Translations under genes and position numbers: made by a program
Notes under the pieces: model-generated
Told to the model about the DNA's origin: nothing
Database searches by the model: none
Seen by the model: only the letters and a program-made list of their open reading frames with translations
Assembly: GCF_032854445.1 (NCBI RefSeq)
Contig: NC_088295.1
Location: 12,947,385-13,007,384 of the forward strand
From: Liolophura sinensis
Lineage: Eukaryota; Mollusca; Polyplacophora; Chitonida; Chitonidae
Reading direction: 5' to 3'
DNA: 60,000 nucleotides
In this document: piece after piece, positions 1 through 12,533 of the stretch
Numbering within the stretch: position 1 is the stretch's first letter
Layout: every line of letters begins with the position of its first letter

Positions 1-130
1 GCTAAAATACAGAAATGCTTTTAATAGAAATTTTTTGTTACTGAATGTACAAAGGTAACTGTGGCACTGGCTAGTCTCTTGCAAGACATTTACACAAATC
101 TGGCCAGGAAACCACACTAATGTAGTTAGA

Positions 131-217
131 ATTTATTTATTTATTTGATTGGTGTTTTACGCACTCTAGAATTTTTCACTTATACGACGGCGGCCAGCAT
201 TATGGTAGGTCGAAACC
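131..217 (-). mobile_element. SINE A, 5'-truncated copy
   Basis: Only the tail (TTTATTTATTTA on the plus strand) and the core (ttttacgc ... acgacggcggccagc) are present. Flanking near-identical 14-bp direct repeats, ctaatgtagttaga at 117-130 and ctaatgtagtcaga at 218-231, look like a target-site duplication with one mismatch. Confidence 0.8.
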
Positions 218-231
218 CTAATGTAGTCAGA

Positions 232-3200
232 AAGCCACATAAGTGTTCTTAACCTTGCTAACTATGCTTATAGTGTATCGGGAATGTCTGATCTGTTTAC
301 AGCCATAAAATTTAGGCATTAAGCTCGAAACTGTAACAGTACTTCGAATACCCGACTAGGAAATATTTGTCAATTACACTAAATCCCTCAGACCTTAATA
401 AACTAATGTCACGGCATAGTTTGCAAATCTATAATCCTCACTTAGAGTGTGAACTCTTCGTTCTTCAGCTAATACAATAAAGCATATTGATGGACTTAAT
501 GGAAACACACATACCAAACACACAAATAATCGAACCATCAAACCACGTTCTAATTGAAAATGCTCACGGCAACAGAGAACCTTGGTTCTGTATGCTGAAA
601 ACAGGTTAACGAACGTGTTATTTGCCATGTTTTAGGCATGTCCTCAGAAGCTCATATGACGATTCGTTATGGATATCTCTCCGAGTCTACTTTTGACATT
701 GTTTATGAGCGAACGCTAATAAAAACTATGTGGCAAAAGCAGGTAAAGATCCAATTTTATGCAACATCATCACACCAGAGTTGTGTAATGTTTGTAGTAT
801 TTTGTTCAGAAGTTGTTTACAACTCTGCGATAATCCTACGGCAAATTTAGTGATAATAAGCTCTGTAGCTGCAAGCACCTGATCTTCTCCGTTCGCAGTG
901 TATAGTGTGAATGTTTGTTCAACCTTAAGCAGTAGTCAAGTCAGTGGTCGTGCAGATAGTTTGTCAGGCGGGAGATTTAGTTTGGAGTAGGAAACATTAA
1001 TGACATGTATCAGAGATTTTGTGTGATTGCGCGCTGTAGTAACCTCCGTGAGCATACCGCCACAAGCCATGCAGATCATTCGTAGTAGAGTAAGTCGTTT
1101 TCAAGTCGTATTGGAGTTTCATAAATACTGTGTATAATTAAAGCTGGACTATAGACAGAGATTTGTATTTTTACTCTGCAGACAAACACTTCAGTGTTTT
1201 GAACGACGTTTCTGCATTCGTTCCTGATGCCGTCGTCCCGTTACAATGGCTGCTATATTATGTTATGAGTAAGTCTACACAGTTAGGATAAACTTGTTCC
1301 TAGCATAAAGTTTGTTGTACGGCTGTATAGTTTGTTATGCAGTCACATGCAGTGATATTTCTGTTTATTTGTGGAAATATCATTACTGCAAAGTAAAGGT
1401 GAAATGTTTGGTGAGCGTTGATTTCTTGGTTTATAGGGACTAATCCAAGTACAGTCAGTTAAGTCCATGTGTTTTGTTTATAGTAGAACATTTGGGCATC
1501 TGACGTGTTGAGGTGTTGGCAATTAGCTTGAAGTAGTTAATTGTGTTGTGTTTTCAAGCATTGTTTGACTTCGAAGGTATTATTTCTCCTTTTGACATCA
1601 TTGCTTCTATAATTTCAGTTGTTCGTTACATACAGTTGCAATATGGTGATTTAGGTGGGATGGTAAAAGCACTGTCATCCTGTCACATTCAGAACACTCA
1701 AAGCCGAAACTCTATCCTAGATATCATAACATATGTATGGATGTAAAAATCAATGTAGTTGTAGTGTGTAAACCACTCGTAGCCATGCAGCTGTGTTGTG
1801 GTGAACGTAACCATTGCAGTCATTCTGTTATTCCATTAAGGGTTGTTCGGTTGATTTCTGTGACGGTCAGACGCTGAAATAGACCTTCATGAAAATAAAC
1901 TTGTCATCAGAATCCGGTGTACTTTTTCCCTCCCTTACATTACTTGCCACATGCCATATTCACTGTTAGTCTTCCATGCAAAATACCTAACGCTTACAAT
2001 CGTTAAGCCGTATATTTCCGTAAATTAACACATGACTGCATTTCACTTGATTCTGTAGCGAACAGTCCGTCCGAATGTAGGTTCGTTTGACCATGATTCA
2101 TACAGGTCGCAGTGTGGTTCAAAACAAACTTGGATTTACCGCCATTATCCCCTCACAGCTATAAACTTCTATTTTTTCATCATTTAAAACAGATATTGTC
2201 ACAGACATCCAATAATTATCATGACTCACATTCTGTGCCCCCTAGTTTTTATTAGGTTTGTTTATGGCGAACTCAAGTAATCTGTGTAGTGTCCAGGCGA
2301 TGAAAGTCAAACGACTAGTAATAACTTTGCACAACACTCGTCCACAACTCATCCGGCACACAAATGATACAAAGAAGCCGGTAAATGTGGCCGATAGTTC
2401 CCAGTAGAATGGTAACCACAAAACTTGATGACGCTCCGATCGATAGCTGCCGGCGACCTCTTCTCCTATCAAACAACTGCTCGTGAAGACAAGCACACAG
2501 AGAGAGACTCACACACATAAACTCATACACAGCCAGCAAAATCAAATTAGGTTCTTAATATATCTGCTCTCGGACAACGGTCGATCATTTTAACGGTGCC
2601 GCTTTAATACAATTCGGCTGGAAAGCTTACTCGCCAAATGTAGTGGAGAGAAATAGAGAAGAAACATTACAGCTTACAACGTAACCTCAGCTTAAACAAG
2701 ACGCTGTTTCCGCGCTCCGTAATCGACCGTGCATGCCACATTTAAATAAAGCAGGACCATCAACAGCGAAAGAGTTTTGAAAGAAGATGTCTTTGACTGA
2801 GATCAACTGATTGCTGCATCTGTCAGCATGTCTGCAGGGAAACTGTACAGAGCCGGGAATGTGACCGAACATCGATAAACAACAGCTGCTGGCACATTTC
2901 GGTCACCTTAACTATCATTGTCTTGCCGGGCTACCCCAGGGCTGACGGCTTTACCAGCGTCTTGGGAACCTTTTCGCAAACCTTCGTATTTCTCCACATT
3001 CTTGGCATGGACAATTGCTAAAGCGGGCAAATATAACAAAACGTCATTTTCGCAATTTCCTAAGTACCCAAAACTGAATTCAGCCAAACATAATACTGAG
3101 CTGACCAACAAACAAAAACTCAGTAGAAGGTAATTTATTTGAGATTGATATTTAAAGGTTTCTATTTATACCGAAGTAGTTAAAAAACCCAAAACACCAA

Positions 3201-4508
3201 TGAATTGACACATTTTTTTGAAAATGCATTGCGTCAAGACACGCTATGATATGATATTCGTGGTCAACGTTGGAATGGTTTGGAAGAAGGAGAACTGGAT
3301 TTAGAGTGGGTCACGCCATTTGACTGGAAACTGCCGGGATTGGCTGATACGTCTACAGGAAGTGCAAAGACATGGCTGACCATTATAACGGTGTTTTGCG
3401 GACAAGCTGTGGAGTGCAAACAGACTGGCAAATATCTAAGGGTCAGTGCAATTTGTATAGCGCGGTTTGGCAGGGTCTCTGCCACCATTGTGAGCCCGGT
3501 TAGCCAGTGTGGTAATGGTCCGCCTTTATCGATTAACAGGACCAAATGTTGGACACGGGGTGGTATCATTTCAGTCTACAGCGCAGAGCAGCGCAACATT
3601 CACATCCCCGAAAAATGTAAATTCCGCCAGAGAATAGCTCAGCATTGTGTCACTACGTAAAGGGTAAGGCACAGACTTTTGTTTTACGTATTAGCATTTA
3701 AGCATCTGATACAGCCGAGCTTAGCAATCTATCGATTGAACAGAATTCAGAGAATTCATGAAGTAACAGGTCCGCCCTATAGGAGCCTTTGTTTAGCACA
3801 CGAATTAGTTTGGTGTTGGTCAGTTTTGTGTGGGATTTACTGACTAAGGCGCCGCAATATGGTGATTTCAATACGAGAAAGGGGTAAATTATGCCACATC
3901 AAATTATATTACTGATGTCTTGTTTATCTCTTGTCATTAAGACGTCCATATCACACTATTACCATGGAATTCTGGAAGGCTGTTCCCACTGAGGCAAGAT
4001 GCTTTCCTCAAACATGATGCTCAGTTATTTTCCTTTTTTCGTTTTGGAAGTCACCAGGCAAAGTCTATGGAAATATCACAAATTCTTGGGATGTCTACAT
4101 TGTACATACATGTAGTAATCAAGTTGCCAATGTCAGGGACGTACGAGAACATTTAAACACCATAAAATCTACTGGAACTCATTTAGCAAAGTATCAAATA
4201 GCTGGTGATATACAAAAATATGGTGACAAAGGAGGGAGGGAGATGCTTTCATAAATTTTGGTGTTTAAAGGTCTATATATTCTTGCCAGTGGCGTGCCCC
4301 TATTCAAATGACAAAAGAACTCACAAAATTTACAACATTCAACCATAGTCTTAATGGTTAATGGGTAATGATTTTGCATTTTGGCCGAATACTAAATGAT
4401 ATCAGGGGACACCCTTGGTCTAGTACTTAACCTTCTATAACAACACAACGACCCAGGAGTTTCTCACCAGATTGATCGTGCTGCGAGTCCAAGACCAGCT
4501 TATACAAG
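232..4508. other. No supported gene
   Basis: AT-leaning non-repetitive DNA. The longest open frame (3280-3660, plus, 126 codons) has an overlapping frame of 101 codons on the other strand and no recognisable domain. I see no RNA gene or clear repeat. Confidence 0.5.
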
Positions 4509-4672
4509 TATGTTGGCTTCCTCTCCTGTGGCACGTGAGAAGGTCTGTCAGCCACCTGCGGGTGATCATGGTTTTTCTCAGGGCTCTGTCCATTTTCCTC
4601 CCGGTGTCGTAGAATTGAAATATTCTTGAGAATGGTGTAAAACTCCAGTAAATAAATAAATATATAAGTTAA
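4509..4672 (+). mobile_element. SINE A, head-truncated copy
   Basis: Reads tgttggcttcctctcc ... gaaatattcttgag ... gtaaaactccagtaaataaa, which is the SINE A body and AAAT tail on the plus strand. It is diverged, and the tRNA-like head is missing. Confidence 0.8.
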
Positions 4673-6550
4673 TACTGGCACTATAAATATCACCGTTTAA
4701 AGAGGGTTTACACAAGCCGTCATTAAATAATTAACGTAGTAAATGTTTAACGAGGATAGCTACCTGCAGAGTAACATTTATGTAATATTTGGGACCAGGT
4801 TACATATCGTGCACCTTATTTCGAACCAAGTAGCAGAGTCGATATGACCTTGTCTACAATATGCTGACCCAAGATCATTTTGTGTTATCACTTAGCAAAT
4901 GTTGTGTGGAAATACAACAGAAAACGGCGGAATATTTTTTATCGCTTCAGTCTATTGGTTATTGGTTAATCTAGCACTGAACATAAGATGCAACCAATCT
5001 GGCTTTAGAACCAACTACTACAAGAGTCAGGCATCAATACGTGCTGCGAATTTGGTAATGTATTCCTTGAAGTCTCGGGTTGAAAAAAAAAAGAATGTGT
5101 GTTAAATATAGTCATAATAACATCACACACTTTCCAGATGACACGCTAAAAGGCTGTCATTGATATTAGCTGTTCGCGAGAAGTTGCCAATAGATTGCCT
5201 CTAGTAAGAGCATAAGATAATCTTACAAAATGATATTATCTCAGAGTTGTGTACTTGATAAAATAAAATAAAAAATTGAGCTGTACGTCACGTTTATATA
5301 TGGAGCAACTGACGCCTGAAATACAACAAAACCGCTTATTCTTATGCTGCTTGTACATGAATCATCATATTTTACAACAGTGTTGGTATGAGACTTGTTT
5401 AACGGGATCTGCAGCCCAGGGATTAAGTCTTATCGAAATGTAATGCCAGCCGCTCTGTTCACTCAGTAATAGATAATAGGCATAGGCCTTACCAAGATGG
5501 TGTTTCCAAATCACATATTTTTCATCTGTTATGGAATGGATAGAACGGATATCATAAATTGAACATAAACTACACTGCATTATTTCACAGTTGCATACCT
5601 TGCGGTGCCCATAATATTACATGGTCTGCCAGCGTTCTAATACTCCGCTTAAGGTAAATTTCCTAAAGAATCATTAACAACAAATATCCACTATCTGTTC
5701 AAAGCTAGCCGTGGAATCCTCTCTATTCACTAGTGTCAGGGTAAACAAAGAACTGTTCGACAGTTTTGGCCATGAGACAAGAAGAAAGGTAAAAGTACTC
5801 GTATAGGAACGACCCCGTTTCCTCATGAACGGAACCACGCTGAGGGCCAAAGTCGACCAAAACTTCCTAGAAGGCAAAAGTGTTCTTGCTGTATGCAAAA
5901 TGAGATTAGAGTGTGGCTATAACCCTAGCAGTGTCCATCACTAAAAGGCCAGTGGTTGATGAATGGCGATGCCAGAGAGACAACTAGGGGCACTCCCCAT
6001 CTTCCATCCGCCACGAACACAGTCTAGAGTCAATCAAACATGTATCGGCCAGTTTATTTGAGCTTTATCAACGCCGGCACTTTCCAATCTTCTCTCAATT
6101 TCTTATGGTAATTTGACGGTTCCAGGAAATGCAGGTATTGGATTTTTTGGTTAGCTCAGTCCAACTAGAATGCTCTGCAGCTTCAAATTTGACATATTAG
6201 ACAATGTACCAGATAACCGTTATTGATACGTTATGTAAAGGGCTTAGGGTTAAATTTTTGAGAAATCCCAGGAATTTAAATTACTGTGGTTGGTAACGTT
6301 TACCCTGAGAACGAAATAATCTGGACAATATGCACTTCATTGTGTGGGTGTGTAACATCAGTTACGTTATCAGAATGGTACAATTGCTCATGTGATAAAA
6401 GATCAGTGTTTCTACAATACATTTATCTATTAGAAACGAATAAACCTTTAAGTTCAAAGAAATTTGTAACGAAATGAACAAATATTGAAATACTTCTGCA
6501 TCTCAGTATGGCTTCCACTTGTAATGTGTGCTTTGCTTAGTGCCGATTGA
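4673..6550. other. No supported gene
   Basis: No exon-like frame with splice sites and no tandem repeat was seen here. Open frames are short and unsupported. Confidence 0.45.
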
Positions 6551-6553
6551 CAA

Positions 6554-6600
6554 CAGCCGAGTGGTCCGTTGTAGCGGGATTATGGGCCAGATTTCGAATC
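6554..6600 (+). other. tRNA-like (pol III A/B box-like) segment
   Basis: The sequence cagccgagtggt (6554-6565) resembles an A box and agatttcgaatc (6589-6600) resembles a B box, at tRNA-like spacing. No full cloverleaf can be drawn, so this is more likely a decayed SINE head than a tRNA gene. It leads directly into the array at 6606. Confidence 0.4.
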
Positions 6601-6605
6601 TTAAT

Positions 6606-7040
6606 AATTCGACTCTAATCAATCAGACTATTACTATTCAAACTCTTACTAGTCACTCTTACTAATTCGACTGTTAAAAATGCGGCTATTACTAAATTAA
6701 TTCGACTTTTACTAATCCCACCCTTACTATTTCTCAGACACTTACTTATGAGACTCCTACTTATCAGACTCTTACTAATTCGATCTTTACTAATTTGATT
6801 CTTACCAGTCATACTCTTACTAATTTGACTCTTATCAATGCGACTATTACTAATCCGACTCTAAGTAATTAGAGTATTACTAAATCTAAAACTAAAACCG
6901 ATTATTACTAAATATAGTCTTACTGATTCGCTTCTCGCAAATCGGACTATTATTACTTCAACTCTAACTAATCAGACCTTTACTAATCAGACTCTTACTT
7001 ATTCGACTCTTCCTAATCACAGTCATACTAACTTGACTCA
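6606..7040. repeat. Degenerate ~15-bp tandem array
   Basis: Roughly 28 imperfect copies of a unit like aatcagactcttact, with variants attcga, attcgg and aatccg. The decay is uniform, suggesting an old array. Codon-like frames across it (for example the minus frame 6615-6812) are spurious. Confidence 0.85.
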
Positions 7041-10000
7041 ATTTTAAGTATAACAGGTCTGCCGGGTGAGGAGTGGTAATTACTTCGGTCTTTTCTACCC
7101 AATTCTTCAAAGTAACATATTCTTGGATACAGAATTGAAAACAAAATAATTATATAAAAAGAAGTATACTGGCTACTTAAATAAACTATTGAAAACTTAC
7201 AGTATTTTTAAAAGACGATGGCTTTGCATAAAATATTACTGGTCACTACAGATTAAAAAGGTGTATTGTCGGTAGTATTTATGTGGGAATTCAACACCAG
7301 CTTTCTGAAAGGTATAATTAACTGAATCTTGGTGTCGTAACAGGCTCTTATACCAATCGTATATAAAGTAAGAAATTGAGACGGGATACAAAGGGAAGCA
7401 ATGAACAGGCTCCCACTGCATGTTGGAGCTGCATGTATTCTGGTGCAGTGTTTTCATGTTACTGTTATTAAACGTGATGACAACGCAGTTTTTGAGTCAT
7501 TCTAGATCATGCAATGGCGTCTAATAAATTGTAGTTAACAAAAGCCATAGTTCTATTTTCCTTGTAGGTTACCACTATTTAATCATTTACATGAACAGTT
7601 AGGAAAAATCCTTAATTGAGGTAATTTGACAAGATGCAGGATTTCATCAAATTTCATCGGTTCAGCACTTGTCATGCACGTTGTCGTCTCTGCTGTAGTT
7701 TTACTATCAATGTTGTTATCTTCTGTATGAAATAATGCAGAAAAGATGCAAGGACTGTTCTTGGCGCATAAATTTACTCTATGTCCAGAATGTGCACCAT
7801 GTTTCTTTTCAGTTATCCTTAGTCAAAAACGTGCATCACTGACTGCAACTCTTCATATGTCCAAAGCGCCAATTTTGTACCTACATGTACCAGTATCACT
7901 TGGCCAACCTTCTGGCTACTCAGTCAATATTTAATCACAAGAATTATACTCCCAGTGTAAGCCGATCAAATCAAAAAATAAATACTCACAGCACAGAGGT
8001 ACACATTATTGTGACAAAAATGTGCGTCAACATAAGTTTGTGTGCAAGCAATATTCAGATTTTATATGTAGTGAATCCACAGTGACAAGTGTACCAGTGC
8101 TTTGCACTTTGTGCACGATGCACACTCGTTTTTACAGAGCGTTTTAGTGAATGGTGTTTAATGGTGTGCTCAGAATTATTTCATTTAAACGAAGCAAGCA
8201 TAAATTTGATATCCGTAAATCCATACAAGTATAGTTTCTTCACGAGTTATGTGGGCATGCATGCTAATGTCGCAACTGTAGTATGAGACGGTTTTGTCAC
8301 GACGTCACCAGCTATTAAAACTAATAAAACGTCGGCGATGCATCATGTTATCCGCTCATTAACCCGTGATATCATGGCTAGAAACTCGGATCACACAGTC
8401 ACTATCTCATTTTGAGCTGTCCTGGTAGTGACTAATGAAAATGCCATCGACATGTGTGCATCGATGTCATAGGGAGACAGGCAAGACAATGTTATTTCCA
8501 ATTACCCCTGGTTGATTGTGCGCAAACGCATCCTTGGCCTCTGGTCCGCTGAACAATTACTTTGCCCTCACAACCAAGAGTTACACACCAAAAACACTAC
8601 AGAATTAACCCAACGGCTTGATTAGGCGCTTCAAGATCTGCCCAGATGTCCCGAAAAGGATACTGTCTATATATGATGTTAATCGAAATTACCTGTCAAA
8701 ACCATCCATACGCTGTCAATGCGGGCGGCATGCCCCTTAACTCTGGTTATGATTCAGAACTGCGAGAACTTGGGGACATTTTGGAGAAGTCTCTGCGGCA
8801 ATATCAGACAAAGGACATAGCTCTGTTTAAATCAACTCACATAGAACCTGGCAACAAGTGGCCGTTGGGTGACAAAAAAAGAGTAAGCGAGGACTATTAG
8901 GATGGTGGTGTGTGGTATTAACTGTGTGCCATACCCCCAGCCGTCGGCTGGTTGTTGACGGATGTCGTCCATTATAGTCAACAGTCGTTCAGCCAATCTT
9001 AGAAGAACCAATCACAGGTCTGGCTATCGATTAGGCAACCGTTCAACGTATCCGCGCTATACTGTGTCCGTGGTCAAATGGCGACTAGCGAGGATATCAT
9101 TTGAGCGTTTTGTTCCTATTTGACCTTTCGGTGGAATCAGATATCCGGTAAGAAATACAAAAGTGGTGGCCCATCATGTGAAGAAACAGTGTGCGAATCG
9201 TCACATCTTACATGCGATATATGCAATTTGTGTTAACAAGATGCGGTTTGATAGATATTAAGCCTAGTACTGACTACGCAGTTACTGAAAACACCGTATA
9301 CTGTTTGAAGGGGCAGCTCTGTCGTGTGGTGCTCAACTCCGACCCACTGGCATTCAATGTGCGCATTCAATACCAGCCTTTAACCGGGAATTTCTAGATT
9401 CCCTTGCTTTCATCGTTCGCGGAGTGCATTCTGTATGTCACAGGTGGGAATGGATGCTAGGTCGGCGGTTTACCTCGTACATTCCGGTTTTCTCCACACA
9501 TAAAACTGATCGCTATCGCATAAAAAAGAGTTCAGATTTAATCATGAGTCAAATAAATAAGCGATTGGTATCCGAAGTCACCCTAAATTTCCGCTTACGG
9601 ATCACACTCCAGTTATTGTGTCCCATGAGACACTGAGTTTATGAATGTGGCTTAACTGACCACAGACTACATGCTGTGTATCCTGAATATGCTTCGAATG
9701 CATCTTGATGAATGTTTATTTAGTTTTGGGTATTTGGAAGTGCTAATCTAAATCAGAGCTTACTTCCGAGCTTAAAACTCTCACTTATAACCGAGTGAGC
9801 AATTCATATCATAGACCGAGGTGAGAGCCACTCTACAAAGTAGTCTTACAAAGACTGACTATTGGTGTTCTGGTGTAATCGTCAAGTCCCGGATACGCCG
9901 CTGTTGGCAAACGCCGGAATCGGAATAATTAGGAAAGATTATCTCAGATTGGGTCGATGACACAGAAAGGGCCCCTGGAAGATTTCCACACAAATATGGT

Positions 10001-11940
10001 AGCTGAGAGCTGTACAAGTCATTGGCTCATAGCGCTTTTGTTACTGGACAAGAGGGTTTAGCTAGTTCATGTTTTTAGAAGCAGGAAGGCGATAAGAGGC
10101 ACGTCTGGACTGTTTAGAGTTCGTCCGTGCTTCTGGGTGAATGTCTTTAAGGTAGGGCTACAAGAGTTCGGGGAAAAGCGATCGCCATTCACAGAAAACT
10201 ATCTTCATGGGAAGCAGACATAAATGAACAACCCCAGACGTTCATGGAACCCGTGACCCAGACGAATTGATTGGGAATAGAACGTGAATAATGAAGGGCA
10301 ATTTAGTCACGAGCATGTATTACATGTCTTACTTCATCACAGATTGGCCATCTGCTAATGACGACTCGTGTATGGGACCAGTGCTGACTGACCGAGCTAA
10401 CAGAACAACGGTCTAACGCCCTGTGAATGTGACACCAAACCTCACCACATGTACCTCTGAAGAGGGAGGGTTTAATTGGTAGTTGCCTTCATAAGTTTAT
10501 CCTCTCCATATATCTATTATACAGTTCTGCTGTAATGTATGTGGTTAGACATTAGACTCGAAAATATTCTTTTCTTCCTCTTTCCAAAATAAAATATGAT
10601 TAGTTATGCTCTGACTAGTGTCATACTTCACATGTGCAAATTGTGATAAAGAGAGGAAAATTCTATACTTTCCCAGCTCGAGCTTGATAATTAATCATGT
10701 ATTGCGTAAGGTAGGAAATTAATCAGTGGTAAGTTTTCTCCCCTTCTTAGATTTTTTGTCTGTTGAACGCATTGTAGGAAAAGGTGTTAATGTATCTAAC
10801 ATCTATGTAGTTACATCACCACTTTCATTTATCGGCCGTTTTGACACGCGACAAATGTCAGAGGAGCCATTTCAAAGGTAGATAACCCTGTGAAGACGCG
10901 GCTTACTATAAACTGGTGTGAAATCTGTGAGTAGTAGAACGCGGGGCCATAGGATGTAGCAGAGACTTAGTCGGTTCTAGCGATACCACCTGGTCCACAT
11001 CATAACCAGCCACCGTTATCCCTCATCGTGCCCGCAATGTTGACTCCTGGTCAATTCCTACCGCCCTTATCAATTATTCAGCTTTTATCTTTCCTGTGAG
11101 ACTCAGGCGGACTCTGCGCCAGGGTACTAATGAGATAAACCTTATTTAAATTGGGCTGTATTCTCTCTGACGTACGGACTACGTCACTGAATGATATTTA
11201 TAGACACAGAAATAAGCTAACTATAGACAATACTTGAAAAACTGGAGCTTAATATAGCCGACTGTGCTGATTATAGGGGTTTAGCCATGTCTCTGTGTGG
11301 GAGTTCTTCCATAATTGGGCAGAAATCTGCAGTATTTAAACATTTTAGTGAGCATGACTCTATCATTTTACTAGCAAATTGTGGAGCGCGTGAAACGAGG
11401 TCTGAAGACGTAAAGTGGGATAATCTTAAAAGTCTTTTGTTAAAAGTCTATTTTGCCGAACACTTATGCGCAACAGGAAACTTATGCGCAGAGCGGACAA
11501 CATAGTATCGGGTTAATGTAACTAAGGTGGGCCAGATCTTATAACTATAGTGGTACTAAACTGTCACCACTGTTTTTGGTATTACTCAATTATTCTCACA
11601 AAGCTTCTGAAATGTCCGGTATTTTTGACAAGACATTTCTTGGAGATAAAAATTATATAGTTCCACTAGTCATTACAATGTGAGCAGAGACTACCGCCAA
11701 TTTAGTCAGGCAGCAAACAAGGCTTGATGTCATTTGTGTTATAGATAACTCGTTTTCATACTCCATAATAAAAGACAAAATAATACAGTGCAGATAGTAA
11801 AACCAGAGCAGCGACGACATTGTGACTGTTGCCAAATGGTCACACGTATCCGGTGAAAAACGGCTCTTGTCTCAGTTAGTACTTTATTCTCACTATTCAC
11901 GTAAATGTTCAGATAGTAGTAACATACACGTTCTGTACCA

Positions 11941-11975
11941 CCACGCATTGTACAACATCCAAAAACAATGCGTGG
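11941..11975. repeat. Inverted repeat, 10-bp perfect arms
   Basis: The arms ccacgcattg (11941-11950) and caatgcgtgg (11966-11975) are exact reverse complements around a 15-nt spacer. No gene or element boundary is visible beside it. Confidence 0.7.
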
Positions 11976-12503
11976 AACTGATCCTAATTTCATTTACAAA
12001 TCACGCCATACAGAATTCCACATCCGTATGACACGCTCATTGTTGACAACACACAACACGTTCGTGCTAATGAATGTGCGATGAGAACAGATCATTGTAA
12101 GTTACATCTCCCGATGTTTACACACACTAATCTTTTGTGATGTACAAGCTGACACAGTGCTTTATCTCTTATTACATAGTTCACTGACAGTGAAATGGGG
12201 AATACCACAAAACCCATCAGCATGTAACTGGTGTTTGATCTGTGTCAACAGGCCAGTAGAACAGGTGCCTGTAGAGCAAACATATACATATCACTGTCAG
12301 TATAGACCCAACCAGTTCCAAATGAGATGCAAGGATAGGGAGTATTAGCCCTGAAGCAGAGAAGACGAGAGCAATATTTAAGCAACGCGTCAAGAACTTT
12401 ACAATTACCTTCGATAGGTCACTTTTAACGTAATAAGCACCGGTACATTAAATAGCACATTAGTTACGAATGTAGGTCTGAAGGTCATACACGTAATGAA
12501 GGA

Positions 12504-12533
12504 CAACGATTACGTAAGAACACGTAATCGTTG
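12504..12533. repeat. Inverted repeat, 12-bp perfect arms
   Basis: The arms caacgattacgt (12504-12515) and acgtaatcgttg (12522-12533) are exact reverse complements around the 6-nt loop aagaac. It could form a tight hairpin. Confidence 0.8.

Noticed and set aside
2242-2545. Hydrophobic minus frames that might be a missing CACNG exon of gene 1
   Set aside because: They lack the F-x-R...A-x-F, RP-x-R and YG(W/F)S landmarks and suitable splice sites.
3264-3660. Overlapping 126- and 101-codon ORFs on opposite strands
   Set aside because: Neither resembles a known family. Open frames on both strands of a GC-richer patch are common by chance.
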